Shown: piece after piece, positions 26,453 through 35,358 of the stretch | How the letters are laid out: each line of letters starts with the position of its first letter | How positions within the stretch are numbered: position 1 is the first letter of the stretch | Source: Leptotrichia sp. HSP-536 | GTDB taxonomy: Bacteria; Fusobacteriota; Fusobacteriia; Fusobacteriales; Leptotrichiaceae | DNA length: 64,000 nt | Direction of reading: 5' to 3' | Assembly (NCBI RefSeq): GCF_041199985.1 | Contig: NZ_CP165647.1 | Span: 372,001 to 436,000 of the forward strand | Position numbers and translations under genes: made by a program | The notes under the pieces: generated by a model | Databases searched by the model: none | What the model was told of the DNA's origin: nothing | The model's input: the letters and a program-made list of their open reading frames with translations, nothing else

Positions 26453-26515
26453 TTACTCAAACAATATATTTAGTTTAAATATTTTATTTATCACAGAGTT
26501 TGAGTATAAACTAAA
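26453..26515 (+). promoter_or_regulatory. Overlapping inverted repeats in the perR/fur leader
   Basis: TACTCAAAC (26453-26461) is the exact complement of GTTTGAGTA (26498-26506). TTTAGTTTA (26469-26477) is complementary to TATAAACTAAA (26505-26515). The two pairings interlock and share bases 26505-26506, so they cannot both form as simple hairpins. They could be an RNA switch or DNA operators for the Fur-family regulator that follows. Confidence 0.45.
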
Positions 26516-26538
26516 ATCAAACAGAATAAGGAGGAAAA

Positions 26539-26955
26539 ATGCATATAGAGAATGTTGGTGAATACTTAAAGAAAAATGGAATAAAACCCTCAGTACAGAG
26601 AATGAAAATATTTCAATATCTACTAGATCATCATACACATCCTACAGTTGACGATATTTTTCAAAATTTATCCCCTGAAATGCCAACTCTGTCTAAAACT
26701 ACAGTGTATAACACGCTGAATATATTTGTAAGCAGTAATATTATTCAAGAAATCATTATCGAAGAAAATGAAGTAAGATATGATATAGTGACGGCAGATC
26801 ATGGACATTTTAAATGCAAAACGTGTGGAGAAATAACTGATTTTGATATAGATTTATCAAAATTAGATTTGTCAAAATTAGGCGATGTGGAAATTGATGA
26901 AACACATTTTTATTTAAAAGGTACTTGTGAAAAATGTTTAGAAAAACAAAATTAA
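26539..26955 (+). CDS. Fur-family regulator, PerR-like
   Basis: 138 residues. An N-terminal winged helix (KPSVQRMKIFQYLLDHHTHP, with TLSKTTVYNTLNIF as recognition region) is followed by the dimer/metal domain with DHGHFKCKTCGEI and a second CEKC, the structural zinc site. The regulatory site His/Asp set (HPT, DHGHF, DETHF) fits PerR-type peroxide sensors, though Fur cannot be excluded by sequence alone. It precedes a ferritin gene by 29 bp, so an iron-storage or oxidative-stress role is likely. AAGGAGG lies 7 bases before the ATG. Confidence 0.88.
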   Translation: MHIENVGEYLKKNGIKPSVQRMKIFQYLLDHHTHPTVDDIFQNLSPEMPTLSKTTVYNTLNIFVSSNIIQEIIIEENEVRYDIVTADHGHFKCKTCGEITDFDIDLSKLDLSKLGDVEIDETHFYLKGTCEKCLEKQN

Positions 26956-26984
26956 AAATTTAAAATAAAAAATTGGAGAAAAAT

Positions 26985-27482
26985 ATGAAACTGAATAAAG
27001 AATTAGAAGTATTATTAAACAATCAAATAAATATGGAATTGGCAGCATCTTATCAATATCAGGCTATGGCAGCATATTTTGATGAAAGAGCTTTGGACGG
27101 GTTTGCAAAATGGATGGATAACCAAGCAAAAGAAGAAGTTGAACATTCAAGAAAATTCTATAACTATGTATTAAAAAGAAATGGAAAAATTGAATTTTTT
27201 GCATTGGATAAGCCTAAAATGGATTTTACATCTGTTAAAGAAGTATTTGAAGCTGCACTTGCACATGAAGAAGCTGTAACAGCGTCTATTGAAAATATTC
27301 ACAAACTTGCAAGAGAATTAGGAGATTATGGGGCTGAAGTGTTCTTAAATGAATTTGCTGAAGAGCAGGAAGAAGAAGAGGAACAAGCTCAAAAATTAAT
27401 TGATAAAATTGTTTCTTTAGATGTTGATAACAATAGTGCTACACTATATTTATTGGATAAAGAAATGGGAACAAGAGAATAA
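26985..27482 (+). CDS. ftn: Ferritin
   Basis: A 165-residue non-haem bacterial ferritin that stores iron as a mineral in a 24-subunit shell. The ferroxidase residues are visible: Glu in INMELAASYQYQAM, E-H in KEEVEHSRKF, and the second half EEAVTASIENIHKLA and NEFAEEQEEEEEQ. The acidic EEQEEEEEQ run is longer than usual. TTGGAGAA lies before the ATG at 26985, which is preferred to an upstream TTG. It follows the PerR-like gene and is likely co-transcribed. Confidence 0.95.
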   Translation: MKLNKELEVLLNNQINMELAASYQYQAMAAYFDERALDGFAKWMDNQAKEEVEHSRKFYNYVLKRNGKIEFFALDKPKMDFTSVKEVFEAALAHEEAVTASIENIHKLARELGDYGAEVFLNEFAEEQEEEEEQAQKLIDKIVSLDVDNNSATLYLLDKEMGTRE

Positions 27483-27506
27483 GTAAAAAATATAAAGTGG
27501 TTTTTC

Positions 27507-27562
27507 AAAAATGGCTAAGTATGCACGCTAGGAGGGCACGATAAAAGTATTTAGCTGTTTTT
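27507..27562 (+). ncRNA. Structured element downstream of ferritin
   Basis: AAAAATGGCTAAGTAT (27507-27522) pairs along its full length with GTATTTAGCTGTTTTT (27547-27562), using a few G-U pairs. The 24-base loop carries GGAGGG and two GCACG motifs, and a third GCACG follows the stem. It lies in the 3' untranslated region of the ferritin mRNA. Candidate RNA element; no known family recognised. Confidence 0.4.
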
Positions 27563-27585
27563 AAAAAGCACGAAGATGTAATATA

Positions 27586-27641
27586 AAAATGACCTATCAA
27601 CTAAAGATCATTTTTTTAGACTTAGTAATAGGTCTTTTTTT
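27586..27641. terminator. Bidirectional terminator between ferritin and the GspE-like gene
   Basis: GACCTATCAACTAA pairs with TTAGTAATAGGTC followed by seven T. A second overlapping hairpin, AAAAATGA with TCATTTTT, can form within it. Both strands have T-rich exits, fitting the convergent genes. Confidence 0.7.
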
Positions 27642-27655
27642 AATTCTATAAATTT

Positions 27656-28855
27656 TTAAAAAATAATATTTATTTTTTCTTTTTCAAAAATCAATTCTTT
27701 TTCAATTTTTTCATCAGCATCTTCCATAAAATCAATAAAGCATTTCTGATTCTCATTTTTTTGATTCAGCAATTTTAGTTTGTCTTTACTTTCTGAACCG
27801 AGATGATTATCCATTTTTAATACATTTCTTACATCCTGGTTTAACATAAGCACTTCATTTATCGAAATTCTGCCGCTGTAACCGTTTGAACAATTTTCAC
27901 ATCCGTTTCCTAAACATTTTTGACATATCTTTCCAACCAATCTTTGTCCAATTACTCCAATTAATGAATCTAAAATTAAATATTTGGGGATTCCCATATC
28001 CACTAGCCTGATTAATGTGGAAACTGCATCATTTGTATGAATTGTAGAAATTACTAAATGTCCTGTTAAAGCGGCTCTTACTGCAATTTCAGCTGTTATT
28101 TCATCACGGATTTCTGAAATTACAATAATGTCAGGATCGTTTCTTAGTGTAGCTTTCAGAACTTCTGGAAAAGTAACGCCAATTCCTTGATTTACCTGTA
28201 TTTGAACAGTTCCGTCTATTTTACTCTCGACAGGATCTTCAACTGTGATAATTTTTTTCCTTCCGTCATTTACCAGTTCTATTAAAGATTTTAATGTCGT
28301 AGATTTTCCTGAACCTGTAGGACCGCTGACTAAAACTAAGCCATATTTTCTAGCCATAATTTCATTGAGCATTTTAATACTTTGAGAAGAAAATCCTAAA
28401 GTTTCAAGATTTATATTTTCAAGATAGTTTTCCAGAATACGTAAAACTATGCTTTCTCCGCCAATTGTAGGCATATAGGCGGCTCTTATGTCGTAACGTT
28501 TATTGGAACTCAATAAAAAAGAAAAGCTACCATCTTGCGGCTTTCTTTTCTCTGCAACATTCATTTCTGATAAAATTTTTATTCTTGCAATAATTTCTGT
28601 AATATTTTTTTCCAATAATTTTTTATTTACAGCTTCGCATAATTTTTGACTTTCTGCAAGATAACCGTCAATTCGGTATTTTATTTCCATGCCTTCCAGC
28701 AGGTCAAATTTTATGTGAATGTCGCTGGCATGTTCTGCAAGACCAGCTTTTATTATTTCGTTCACATAAGTAATAACATTATTGGATAATGTATTATTTT
28801 TTCTATTATCTGTAAATTCTTTAATGTTCACTTTTTCATTTATTTTATTATTCAT
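27656..28855 (-). CDS. GspE/PilB-type secretion or pilus ATPase
   Basis: A hexameric ATPase that powers assembly of type IV pili, type II secretion or competence pseudopili. About 399 residues, shorter than full PilB since the N1 domain is missing. It has the N2-type SDIHI motif, Walker A GPTGSGKST, Asp box ITVEDPVE, Walker B DPDIIVISEIRD, His box TGHLVISTIHTND and a metal-binding CQKC-x4-CENC. ATG at 28855 is used; a TTG three codons earlier with GAAGGGA upstream is an alternative. No pilin, platform or prepilin peptidase gene is adjacent. It ends the glmU-prs-tsaC-unknown series. Confidence 0.9.
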   Translation of the reverse strand: MNNKINEKVNIKEFTDNRKNNTLSNNVITYVNEIIKAGLAEHASDIHIKFDLLEGMEIKYRIDGYLAESQKLCEAVNKKLLEKNITEIIARIKILSEMNVAEKRKPQDGSFSFLLSSNKRYDIRAAYMPTIGGESIVLRILENYLENINLETLGFSSQSIKMLNEIMARKYGLVLVSGPTGSGKSTTLKSLIELVNDGRKKIITVEDPVESKIDGTVQIQVNQGIGVTFPEVLKATLRNDPDIIVISEIRDEITAEIAVRAALTGHLVISTIHTNDAVSTLIRLVDMGIPKYLILDSLIGVIGQRLVGKICQKCLGNGCENCSNGYSGRISINEVLMLNQDVRNVLKMDNHLGSESKDKLKLLNQKNENQKCFIDFMEDADEKIEKELIFEKEKINIIF

Positions 28856-28899
28856 TGTCCTCAATTTCCCTTCCCATTTTTTCCATTTAATTTCTTAAT

Positions 28900-29373
28900 T
28901 TATTTCTTTTTAACGCTTCCATTGTTAAATTCTTCCAAAACTACTTCTGTCTGTTTTTTCAACGTTTTAAACAATGCTTTTTTTATTAAGTTATACCATT
29001 TTAAAGCAGCTCTTTGGGTATCAATTCCCTTTAATGTTTCTTTTAATTGCAATTTAAAAAAGTCAACTTCTTCATAAGAAAGTTTTACTGTTTTGTTTTT
29101 TTCCTTTTTATTTGCTTTTGTAATCTTAATTTCATTTTCAAAATATTTGAAGAAACCAAATACGTTTGGCAGCTGTTTTTCATATTGGCTCATCATTTTT
29201 CTCATTTCTTCAATCAGTCTTACCAAATAGCTTCTTGACATTTTTGAAAATGTAACATTGACTTTTCTTTTCCCTTTTCCAATTTTTTGTACAATTTGCT
29301 GCATTTTAGCTTGTGCCTTTGCATTTATTAAATCCATATTGCTAACTGAATTAGGATTTATTACTTTTGCCAT
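28900..29373 (-). CDS. Hypothetical basic protein
   Basis: I do not recognise this protein (157 residues from the ATG at 29371-29373, preceded by GGAAGGAG). It has no signal or membrane segment, is strongly basic, and is predicted mainly helical (ARLIEEMRKMMSQYEKQLP-like helices and LKETLKGIDTQRAALKWYN). It lies 44 bp upstream of the GspE-like gene on the same strand and 66 bp behind tsaC. An accessory role for either neighbour is possible but unproven. Confidence 0.6.
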   Translation of the reverse strand: MAKVINPNSVSNMDLINAKAQAKMQQIVQKIGKGKRKVNVTFSKMSRSYLVRLIEEMRKMMSQYEKQLPNVFGFFKYFENEIKITKANKKEKNKTVKLSYEEVDFFKLQLKETLKGIDTQRAALKWYNLIKKALFKTLKKQTEVVLEEFNNGSVKKK

Positions 29374-29439
29374 AAAAACTCCTTCCAATTTTTATTTTTA
29401 TTATTAATTTAATAGTTATATCAGTTTGATTTTTCAACT

Positions 29440-30099
29440 TTAAATCTGAAATTCCTTTAAAATTTCTTCAAACGAAATATTTCCTTCTCTCAGTAATATT
29501 AATTTTCCATTTTCATATTTAATAATTGTAGAAGGCTTTCCTGTTAATTTATTATTTATTTTTTCAAAATTTTCAATACTTTCATCTGAAATAGCAACAT
29601 CTACATTTTTTAACAAGTTTTCATTTAAATTCTCAAATTTAGTGACAGAATTTTCTCCTGAAATATTTGCACTTGTCGTCAAGATAACTCCACCAGAATT
29701 TTCTATTATTTCTAAAGCAATTTTATTTTTTGGAATACGGATTCCAATTGTCTGCATATCTTTGTCAAATTTTTTTGTAAAATTCTGATTAGCACGAAAA
29801 ATTACTGTTAATTCGCCTGGCCAGTATTTTTTTAGAATATTTGAAATTTTGTCCATATTTTCTGATGTTTCATTTATTAAATTGGATAAAATTTTTCTGT
29901 TGCTAATTAGTGCAATTATTTTTTTTGAAAAATCACGTTTTTTTATTTTATAAATTTTTTCTACAAATTTTTTTTTGGGAAGAGTACCGATTCCGTAGAC
30001 AGTATCTGTGGGAAATACGGCAACTCCTCCATTTTTTAAAGCAATTACTGCATTTTGAATTTCATTTTTCAGTTTAGAATTTTCTAAATTTTTTTTCAC
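29440..30099 (-). CDS. tsaC: L-threonylcarbamoyladenylate synthase (Sua5/YrdC/YwlC family)
   Basis: Makes threonylcarbamoyl-AMP from threonine, bicarbonate and ATP, the first step of the t6A modification of ANN-reading tRNAs. 219 residues with the YrdC fold: AVFPTDTVYGIGTL near residue 30, the KxR substrate motif (KIKKRDFSKKI), YWPGELTVIF, GIRIPKN and ILTTSANISG. There is no C-terminal Sua5 domain. The gene is 29 bp behind prs. Confidence 0.93.
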   Translation of the reverse strand: MKKNLENSKLKNEIQNAVIALKNGGVAVFPTDTVYGIGTLPKKKFVEKIYKIKKRDFSKKIIALISNRKILSNLINETSENMDKISNILKKYWPGELTVIFRANQNFTKKFDKDMQTIGIRIPKNKIALEIIENSGGVILTTSANISGENSVTKFENLNENLLKNVDVAISDESIENFEKINNKLTGKPSTIIKYENGKLILLREGNISFEEILKEFQI

Positions 30100-30128
30100 T
30101 TTTTCACATCTTTCAAAAGTTTTTGTAT

Positions 30129-31121
30129 TTATTTATCTTCGTCATCATCAACAGGCATTTCAAATAAATCACTTATAGGTTTGCTTGTTGCTATTCTCTT
30201 TATTATTTCAGCAAACATCTTACTTGTCGATAAAACTTTTAATTTGTCAAACATCTGATCTTCAGATAATTCAATTGTATCAGTTACAACAACTTCTGTA
30301 AAAGCCGATTTTTTTAATCTTTCAATTGCAGGATATGAAAAAACACCATGCGTTGCACACGCATAAACTTCCGTTGCTCCTTTATCAATCAAGGCTTGTG
30401 CAGCATTACAAATTGTTCCCGCTGTATCAATCATATCGTCAATTAAAATGGCCTTTTTCCCTTTTATATCTCCAATAATGTTCATAACTTCAGAAACATT
30501 GGCTTTTGCACGTCTCTTATCAATTATTGCAAGCGGTGTATGCAGCCAGTTTGCAAGCCCTCTCGCTCTTTTAACTCCACCAACGTCTGGTGAAACTACA
30601 ACTGTATCTTCTGGGCTAAACCCGTATTTGATAAAATGTTTTGCCAAAATAGGCAATGCTTCCATATGGTCTACTGGAATATCAAAGAAACCTTGAATTT
30701 GTCTTGCGTGTAAATCCATTGTAATTACTCTTGTTGCTCCTGCTACAGTTAATAAATTTGCAACAAGTTTTGATGTAATCGGTTCACGTGGACTTGCTTT
30801 TCTATCTTGTCTTGCATATCCGTAATAAGGGATTACTGCAATAATTTCTCTAGCTGATGATCTCTTAATTGCATCAATAAAGACTAAAAGTTCCATAATA
30901 CTTTCATTTACAGGTTTTGAAGTAGACTGAACAATAAATACTTTGCATCCACGTACACTTTCATTTGATTTTGCAAAAGTTTCTCCATCGGCAAATCTCA
31001 CAATATTGGCAGATGACAAATCCATATCCAGATATTTTACAATTTTTTGTGCCAATCGTTCACTTGATGTTCCTGCAAATATTCTTATTTTGCTTTTATC
31101 TTCCTCTGTTAATGTTATCAT
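30129..31121 (-). CDS. prs: Ribose-phosphate pyrophosphokinase
   Basis: Makes PRPP from ribose 5-phosphate and ATP for nucleotide, histidine and tryptophan synthesis. 330 residues; contains the FADGETFAKSNESVRGC loop, the catalytic RQDRKASPREPITSKLVANL block, VVVSPDVGGVKRARGLA and the PRPP-binding AILIDDMIDTAGT. It follows glmU by 31 bp, a common arrangement because both supply sugar phosphates. Confidence 0.97.
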   Translation of the reverse strand: MITLTEEDKSKIRIFAGTSSERLAQKIVKYLDMDLSSANIVRFADGETFAKSNESVRGCKVFIVQSTSKPVNESIMELLVFIDAIKRSSAREIIAVIPYYGYARQDRKASPREPITSKLVANLLTVAGATRVITMDLHARQIQGFFDIPVDHMEALPILAKHFIKYGFSPEDTVVVSPDVGGVKRARGLANWLHTPLAIIDKRRAKANVSEVMNIIGDIKGKKAILIDDMIDTAGTICNAAQALIDKGATEVYACATHGVFSYPAIERLKKSAFTEVVVTDTIELSEDQMFDKLKVLSTSKMFAEIIKRIATSKPISDLFEMPVDDDEDK

Positions 31122-31152
31122 TTTATTTCCCTTTCTCTCTTTCTGAAATTTT

Positions 31153-32487
31153 TTATTTTTTTTCCTTATTTACTTGTTTTGCCCGTCCAAATGCCAATGC
31201 TTCATCTGGAATATTTTTTGTAATAACAGATCCCGCTGCTGTAAGTACATCATTTCCAATTTCCACTGGAGCAACAATTATTGAATTGCTTCCAATAAAG
31301 GCATTTTTACCAATTTTCGTCTTATGTTTATTTTTCCCATCATAGTTACAAGTAATCGTTCCCGCACCAACATTTGTATTTTCACCAATTTCAGCATCTC
31401 CAATATAAGTCAAATGTCCTGTTTTCACACCTTTTTCAAGCGTAGCATTCTTTATTTCTACAAAGTTTCCTACATGTACAGTTTCTTTCAAATATGCTTT
31501 TGGACGTAAATGTGCAAATGGTCCGACAGTTACACCTTCTTCAAGAGTAGACTGTTCCACAACAGAAGCCTCTATTTTTACATTATCCGCAATTACAGAA
31601 TTTTCAATTCTAGTATTTCCCAAAATTTCACAATTTTTACCAATCTTTGTATTTCCTTGAATTGTTACATTTGGATAAATAACTGTGTCCTGCCCGATTT
31701 CAACATTATCTTCAATATAAACTGTATCAGGGTCAATTAGAATAACGCCGCTATCCATAAGCTCAATATTTTTTCTGTTTCGTAAAATTTTATCCGCCTG
31801 TGCTAATTGAACTTTTGAATTTACTCCCAAAATTTCATCTTCATCTTCAATTTGAAAACTATCCACATTATAATTTTCATTTGTCAAGATTTTTATGGCA
31901 TCAGTTAAGTAATATTCACCTTTTGAATTGTTATTATCAATTTTTTCTATTGCGTAAAGCAAACTTTCGTATTTGAAAATATACACTCCAGTATTAATTT
32001 CATCTATTTCTTTCTCTTCCTCGCTTGCTTCCTTTTCTTCCACAATATTTGAAATTTTACCATTTTCCTTAACGATTCTTCCATATCCAAACGGATTTTT
32101 AACTTTGCACGAAAGCACGATACAGTCAAGATTTTTTTCATCAAATGTATTTTTCATTTTTTTCAAAGTATCTTCACGTAATAACGGAGTATCTCCGCAA
32201 GTGATAAGTACATCTTCGCCATATTCCTTAATTTTATCCTTCGCAATCAGAATAGCGTGTCCTGTACCAAGCTGCTCTTCCTGTGTAACATAAACAACAT
32301 TTCCCATTTCAGCCAGAATATCTTCCTTTTTATGTCCAAGAATAAAAATATTTTTATCATTCCCGATATTTTCTAGCACATTAACTACCCTTTTAATCAT
32401 TGGAACACCATTTACTTTGTGTAGAACTTTAGATTGTTCAGATTTCATTCGAGTTCCTTTTCCAGCTGCCAAAATTAACGAAATCAT
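31153..32487 (-). CDS. glmU: Bifunctional GlmU: N-acetylglucosamine-1-phosphate uridyltransferase and glucosamine-1-phosphate acetyltransferase
   Basis: Makes UDP-GlcNAc for peptidoglycan and LPS in two steps. The start is taken at the ATG at 32485-32487 with AAGGAGGAA just upstream; 444 residues. The N-terminal pyrophosphorylase domain has [20 protein letters not shown] and NTGVYIFK. The C-terminal left-handed beta-helix has hexapeptide repeats and the acetyltransferase residues in [21 protein letters not shown] and [11 protein letters not shown]. Confidence 0.97.
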   Translation of the reverse strand: MISLILAAGKGTRMKSEQSKVLHKVNGVPMIKRVVNVLENIGNDKNIFILGHKKEDILAEMGNVVYVTQEEQLGTGHAILIAKDKIKEYGEDVLITCGDTPLLREDTLKKMKNTFDEKNLDCIVLSCKVKNPFGYGRIVKENGKISNIVEEKEASEEEKEIDEINTGVYIFKYESLLYAIEKIDNNNSKGEYYLTDAIKILTNENYNVDSFQIEDEDEILGVNSKVQLAQADKILRNRKNIELMDSGVILIDPDTVYIEDNVEIGQDTVIYPNVTIQGNTKIGKNCEILGNTRIENSVIADNVKIEASVVEQSTLEEGVTVGPFAHLRPKAYLKETVHVGNFVEIKNATLEKGVKTGHLTYIGDAEIGENTNVGAGTITCNYDGKNKHKTKIGKNAFIGSNSIIVAPVEIGNDVLTAAGSVITKNIPDEALAFGRAKQVNKEKK

Positions 32488-32670
32488 TATTCCTCCTTCA
32501 AAATAATAAATTAACAATAAATGTTTTTTATCTTTAATAATTCAACAAAATATGAACAAATCTGTCCAAATTTTTGAACTTAAACTTAGAATTACTTTAC
32601 ATCATAATTATATCAATTTTTTGTAATTTATTCAAATGATATGAAAATTTTTTATTTTAGAATATTTAAC

Positions 32671-33636
32671 TTAAAAAGTTTGGTTCAACTTTTTGTAGCA
32701 GTAATTTGTTATATACAAAATATGAATATCTGAATAATTTATATTCAAAATTTCAACAAACTGTAAATTTTTATCTAATGTTTTTAATTGTAATCTTTCA
32801 TTTTCCAAACCTGTTATTATCCCAACTTTACTTTCTTCAAAATCTTCATTATCAATAAAAACAAATAAATTATTTTTCTGACAAATTTTTAAAGTTGAAA
32901 GATAATCTAGTTCATTAATATTTTCAAAATATTTATTTAAGTTTATTTTTTGAATATATTTAGCTTCAGTAAACGGTTTAGATATTTCTTCAATAAATTC
33001 TTTTTGAATAACTGTTACAAATTTTTCATTTTCAAAATCAGGAATTTCTTTTAAAACTAAAAAATTTCCATTTTCCATAACAATATTTCCGATATAAGTT
33101 TTTCCAACAAATAATTTAACTTTGTAAACCTCAAAATCTTTATTTATTTTTTTCCTGTCAAAAAATTTTATCAAACGGATATAATCTTTAGAAATAATTT
33201 CTGTAGAAGTTATATTTAGATTATAATCCAGTATTTCCAAAAGATAGTTTTCTCCAATTTTTTTAACAATATAGCAAATTTCTGTTGTTTCATCCTTTAA
33301 ATGCAAAAAAACTAAAGTTTTGCCTTTTATAATATTTTCTAAAATAGCATCAATAGAATTTAAGTTTTTTGTGTACAGCCATTCATAACTGCTTTCTGTT
33401 TTATCTAATAAGTTAGTTCCTAAATTTTTTATATAATCTGAATCCAAAATAATTCTTTGAATTTTATCAATTTGATAAATTTTCATTCCATCTTCATCAT
33501 TTTGAGTATCATAAGACTTTAAAAGTAAATAATTGTCCCAAATTTTTATTATATTTCCAACAGAAAATCCATCAGTATCAAATCTGTAAATTCCAATTTT
33601 ATCTTTATTTTCTAAATTTAACAAAAATTCTTTCAT
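32671..33636 (-). CDS. Hypothetical protein of four SH3-like repeats
   Basis: I do not recognise this 321-residue cytoplasmic protein. Four units of about 50 residues can be aligned by eye near residues 8-61, 101-157, 170-222 and 253-307. Each has a pattern h-G-x-I-h then N-x-L-x-L-K then x-x-D and I-x-x-x-x-I-x-x-I: VGNIIKIWDNYLLLKSYD, CYIVKKIGENYLLEILDY, IGNIVMENGNFLVLKEIPDF and VGIITGLENERLQLKTLD. That suggests tandem small beta-barrels like SH3 or Sm domains. No catalytic motif is seen. It lies 185 bp upstream of glmU and 98 bp behind a DUF2721 gene. Confidence 0.75.
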   Translation of the reverse strand: MKEFLLNLENKDKIGIYRFDTDGFSVGNIIKIWDNYLLLKSYDTQNDEDGMKIYQIDKIQRIILDSDYIKNLGTNLLDKTESSYEWLYTKNLNSIDAILENIIKGKTLVFLHLKDETTEICYIVKKIGENYLLEILDYNLNITSTEIISKDYIRLIKFFDRKKINKDFEVYKVKLFVGKTYIGNIVMENGNFLVLKEIPDFENEKFVTVIQKEFIEEISKPFTEAKYIQKINLNKYFENINELDYLSTLKICQKNNLFVFIDNEDFEESKVGIITGLENERLQLKTLDKNLQFVEILNINYSDIHILYITNYCYKKLNQTF

Positions 33637-33734
33637 TTTTTCTCCAGCAAAATATATATTATTTATATGTTCAATAATTCGAGTTTTTTATTTATTTTAT
33701 TGCAATTCTAAATACTTGTAGTTTTCAAACAAGT

Positions 33735-34142
33735 TTATTCTTCATTTTTTTCATTTTCACTATTATAATTCAAATGAATCCTTAAAGCTTCCAGCGAAAT
33801 TTGAATTTCCAGCAATGAAAACAATAATGAAATAATTAGAGAAACTAAACTAATCGCAAAACTGATTTTTCCAACAAAATCTATCTGAAAAAATAGAAAT
33901 AACATCGAAATGGCACACATTAATAAACTTGAAACTCCAAAATACTGCATTTTTTTTATATAATTTAGCCTTTTTCTCAAATTTTTTACCTGATAAAATT
34001 CGTGTTTATTTTCTCCGCTTGAATCCATCTGTCTGACAATAGCTGTAAGTGCTAAAAATCTGTTGGTATAAGCTAGCAACAGCAATGATACGGTAGGAAA
34101 CAGTACAGCGGGAGTCGTTATTTCTAAAGTCATTTTTCTCAC
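33735..34142 (-). CDS. DUF2721 family membrane protein
   Basis: 135 residues with three hydrophobic helices. Contains the typical TPAVLFPTVSLLLLAYTNRF start, a short charged loop (VKNLRKRLNYIKK) and two adjacent helices near the C-terminus. The function of the family is unknown. It starts 9 bp after the CDP-glycerol transferase-like gene, so the two are co-transcribed. Confidence 0.85.
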   Translation of the reverse strand: MRKMTLEITTPAVLFPTVSLLLLAYTNRFLALTAIVRQMDSSGENKHEFYQVKNLRKRLNYIKKMQYFGVSSLLMCAISMLFLFFQIDFVGKISFAISLVSLIISLLFSLLEIQISLEALRIHLNYNSENEKNEE

Positions 34143-34151
34143 GTTCCTTTT

Positions 34152-35333
34152 TTATATTCTTCTTAATATTTCGTCATAAACTCTTTCACAATTTTTTTTA
34201 TCTACATACTTCAAAAATTTATTTTTCAATTTATCTGATTTCTGTTTCATAAATTTATCGTAGTGAAAATTATTTTCCGAAATTTTAATAATTTCATTCA
34301 CGCAGTTTTCGACAGTTTTAGCCTGTTTACCAAATAAATCCTTATCTAAATCCACATACGAGCCAACTTTTTCTTCATATTCACTTTTATCGAACTGGAA
34401 GAAGATAATTGGCTTGTCTAGATAATAAAAATCATAGGCTACACTGGAATAATCTGTTATTAAAATTTTTGATTTTTGAAGTTCTTCGGTAATATTCACT
34501 TCTTTTGGCAATATTTTTATATTTTTTCCAAGTTTTATATTTCCAAAATTTTTTAAGTAGTTCTGCATTAACTGATGAATATAAATATTTAGTTTGATAT
34601 TGTTTTTTTCAAGATAATCATTTAATTTTTTATTTGTAATAAAATTTGCAATGTTTTGAAAATATTTTGTATCTTCTATTTTTGTATTTTCTGTTTTTAT
34701 CCAATTTCTCCAGGTTGGCATAAAAAATATCTGTTTTTCCATAATTTGTAAGTTATAAAGCTTGTCGTATCGTGGATAGCCTGTTATTACAGCACTTTTT
34801 TTTGGTACTTCCCACCAGATTTCCGTTTTTACCTTTTTTTCAAATTCTGAATCGCAAATATTCAAATCATAGGATTTTACAAGTGCTTCTGCAACTTTTG
34901 CCGTTTTTTGATTCATTGCCTGTCGTACTTTAAAACCAACTGTTCCATGATTCAGAAATACTTTGAATACTTTTTTGTGAAATTTATTTATTAACGGGAC
35001 TACAAACAAGTATGGAACAATGTCCGCAGAAATTGAGTGAGAAAATAATGCAACTTTTGCGTTCATGAAATAAAGATAGCTTTTAACACTTCCCTTTATG
35101 AGTTTTTTTCCTGGAATTTTTTTTGCAATTTTTGCATTTTTATTTACTACCCAGTATACTTCTTCTTGCTGTTTTGCCCGTAAATACTCATACATCGCAC
35201 GTCCGTTATCCACAAAAAGCTCTCCAGCATTTCCGCCTACAAGCCAAATATTCCTATTTTTAAATCTGCCTTTGTTAAACGGGTAAATTATATAGGCAGT
35301 TATCATATTTATCAAACATTTTATCTTATCCAT
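34152..35333 (-). CDS. CDP-glycerol glycerophosphotransferase family protein (TagB/TagF-like)
   Basis: 393 residues. The enzyme family transfers glycerol or ribitol phosphate from CDP-alditols to surface glycans. Motifs: the NHGTVGFKVRQ block (with the conserved catalytic His), FMPTWRNWIK, and the C-terminal TDYSSVAYDFYYLDKPIIFF that binds the nucleotide. A teichoic-acid-like polymer is not expected in a Gram-negative envelope, so it more likely decorates LPS or capsule. It borders the restriction system on one side; the glycosyltransferase genes lie beyond it. Confidence 0.88.
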   Translation of the reverse strand: MDKIKCLINMITAYIIYPFNKGRFKNRNIWLVGGNAGELFVDNGRAMYEYLRAKQQEEVYWVVNKNAKIAKKIPGKKLIKGSVKSYLYFMNAKVALFSHSISADIVPYLFVVPLINKFHKKVFKVFLNHGTVGFKVRQAMNQKTAKVAEALVKSYDLNICDSEFEKKVKTEIWWEVPKKSAVITGYPRYDKLYNLQIMEKQIFFMPTWRNWIKTENTKIEDTKYFQNIANFITNKKLNDYLEKNNIKLNIYIHQLMQNYLKNFGNIKLGKNIKILPKEVNITEELQKSKILITDYSSVAYDFYYLDKPIIFFQFDKSEYEEKVGSYVDLDKDLFGKQAKTVENCVNEIIKISENNFHYDKFMKQKSDKLKNKFLKYVDKKNCERVYDEILRRI

Positions 35334-35358
35334 ATTTTCTCCTAATTTTTAACTTTAT

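Noticed and set aside
27507..27641. Known riboswitch next to ferritin
   Set aside because: I compared it from memory with common riboswitch cores (c-di-GMP, preQ1, fluoride, manganese) and found no match; position in a 3' region also argues against it.
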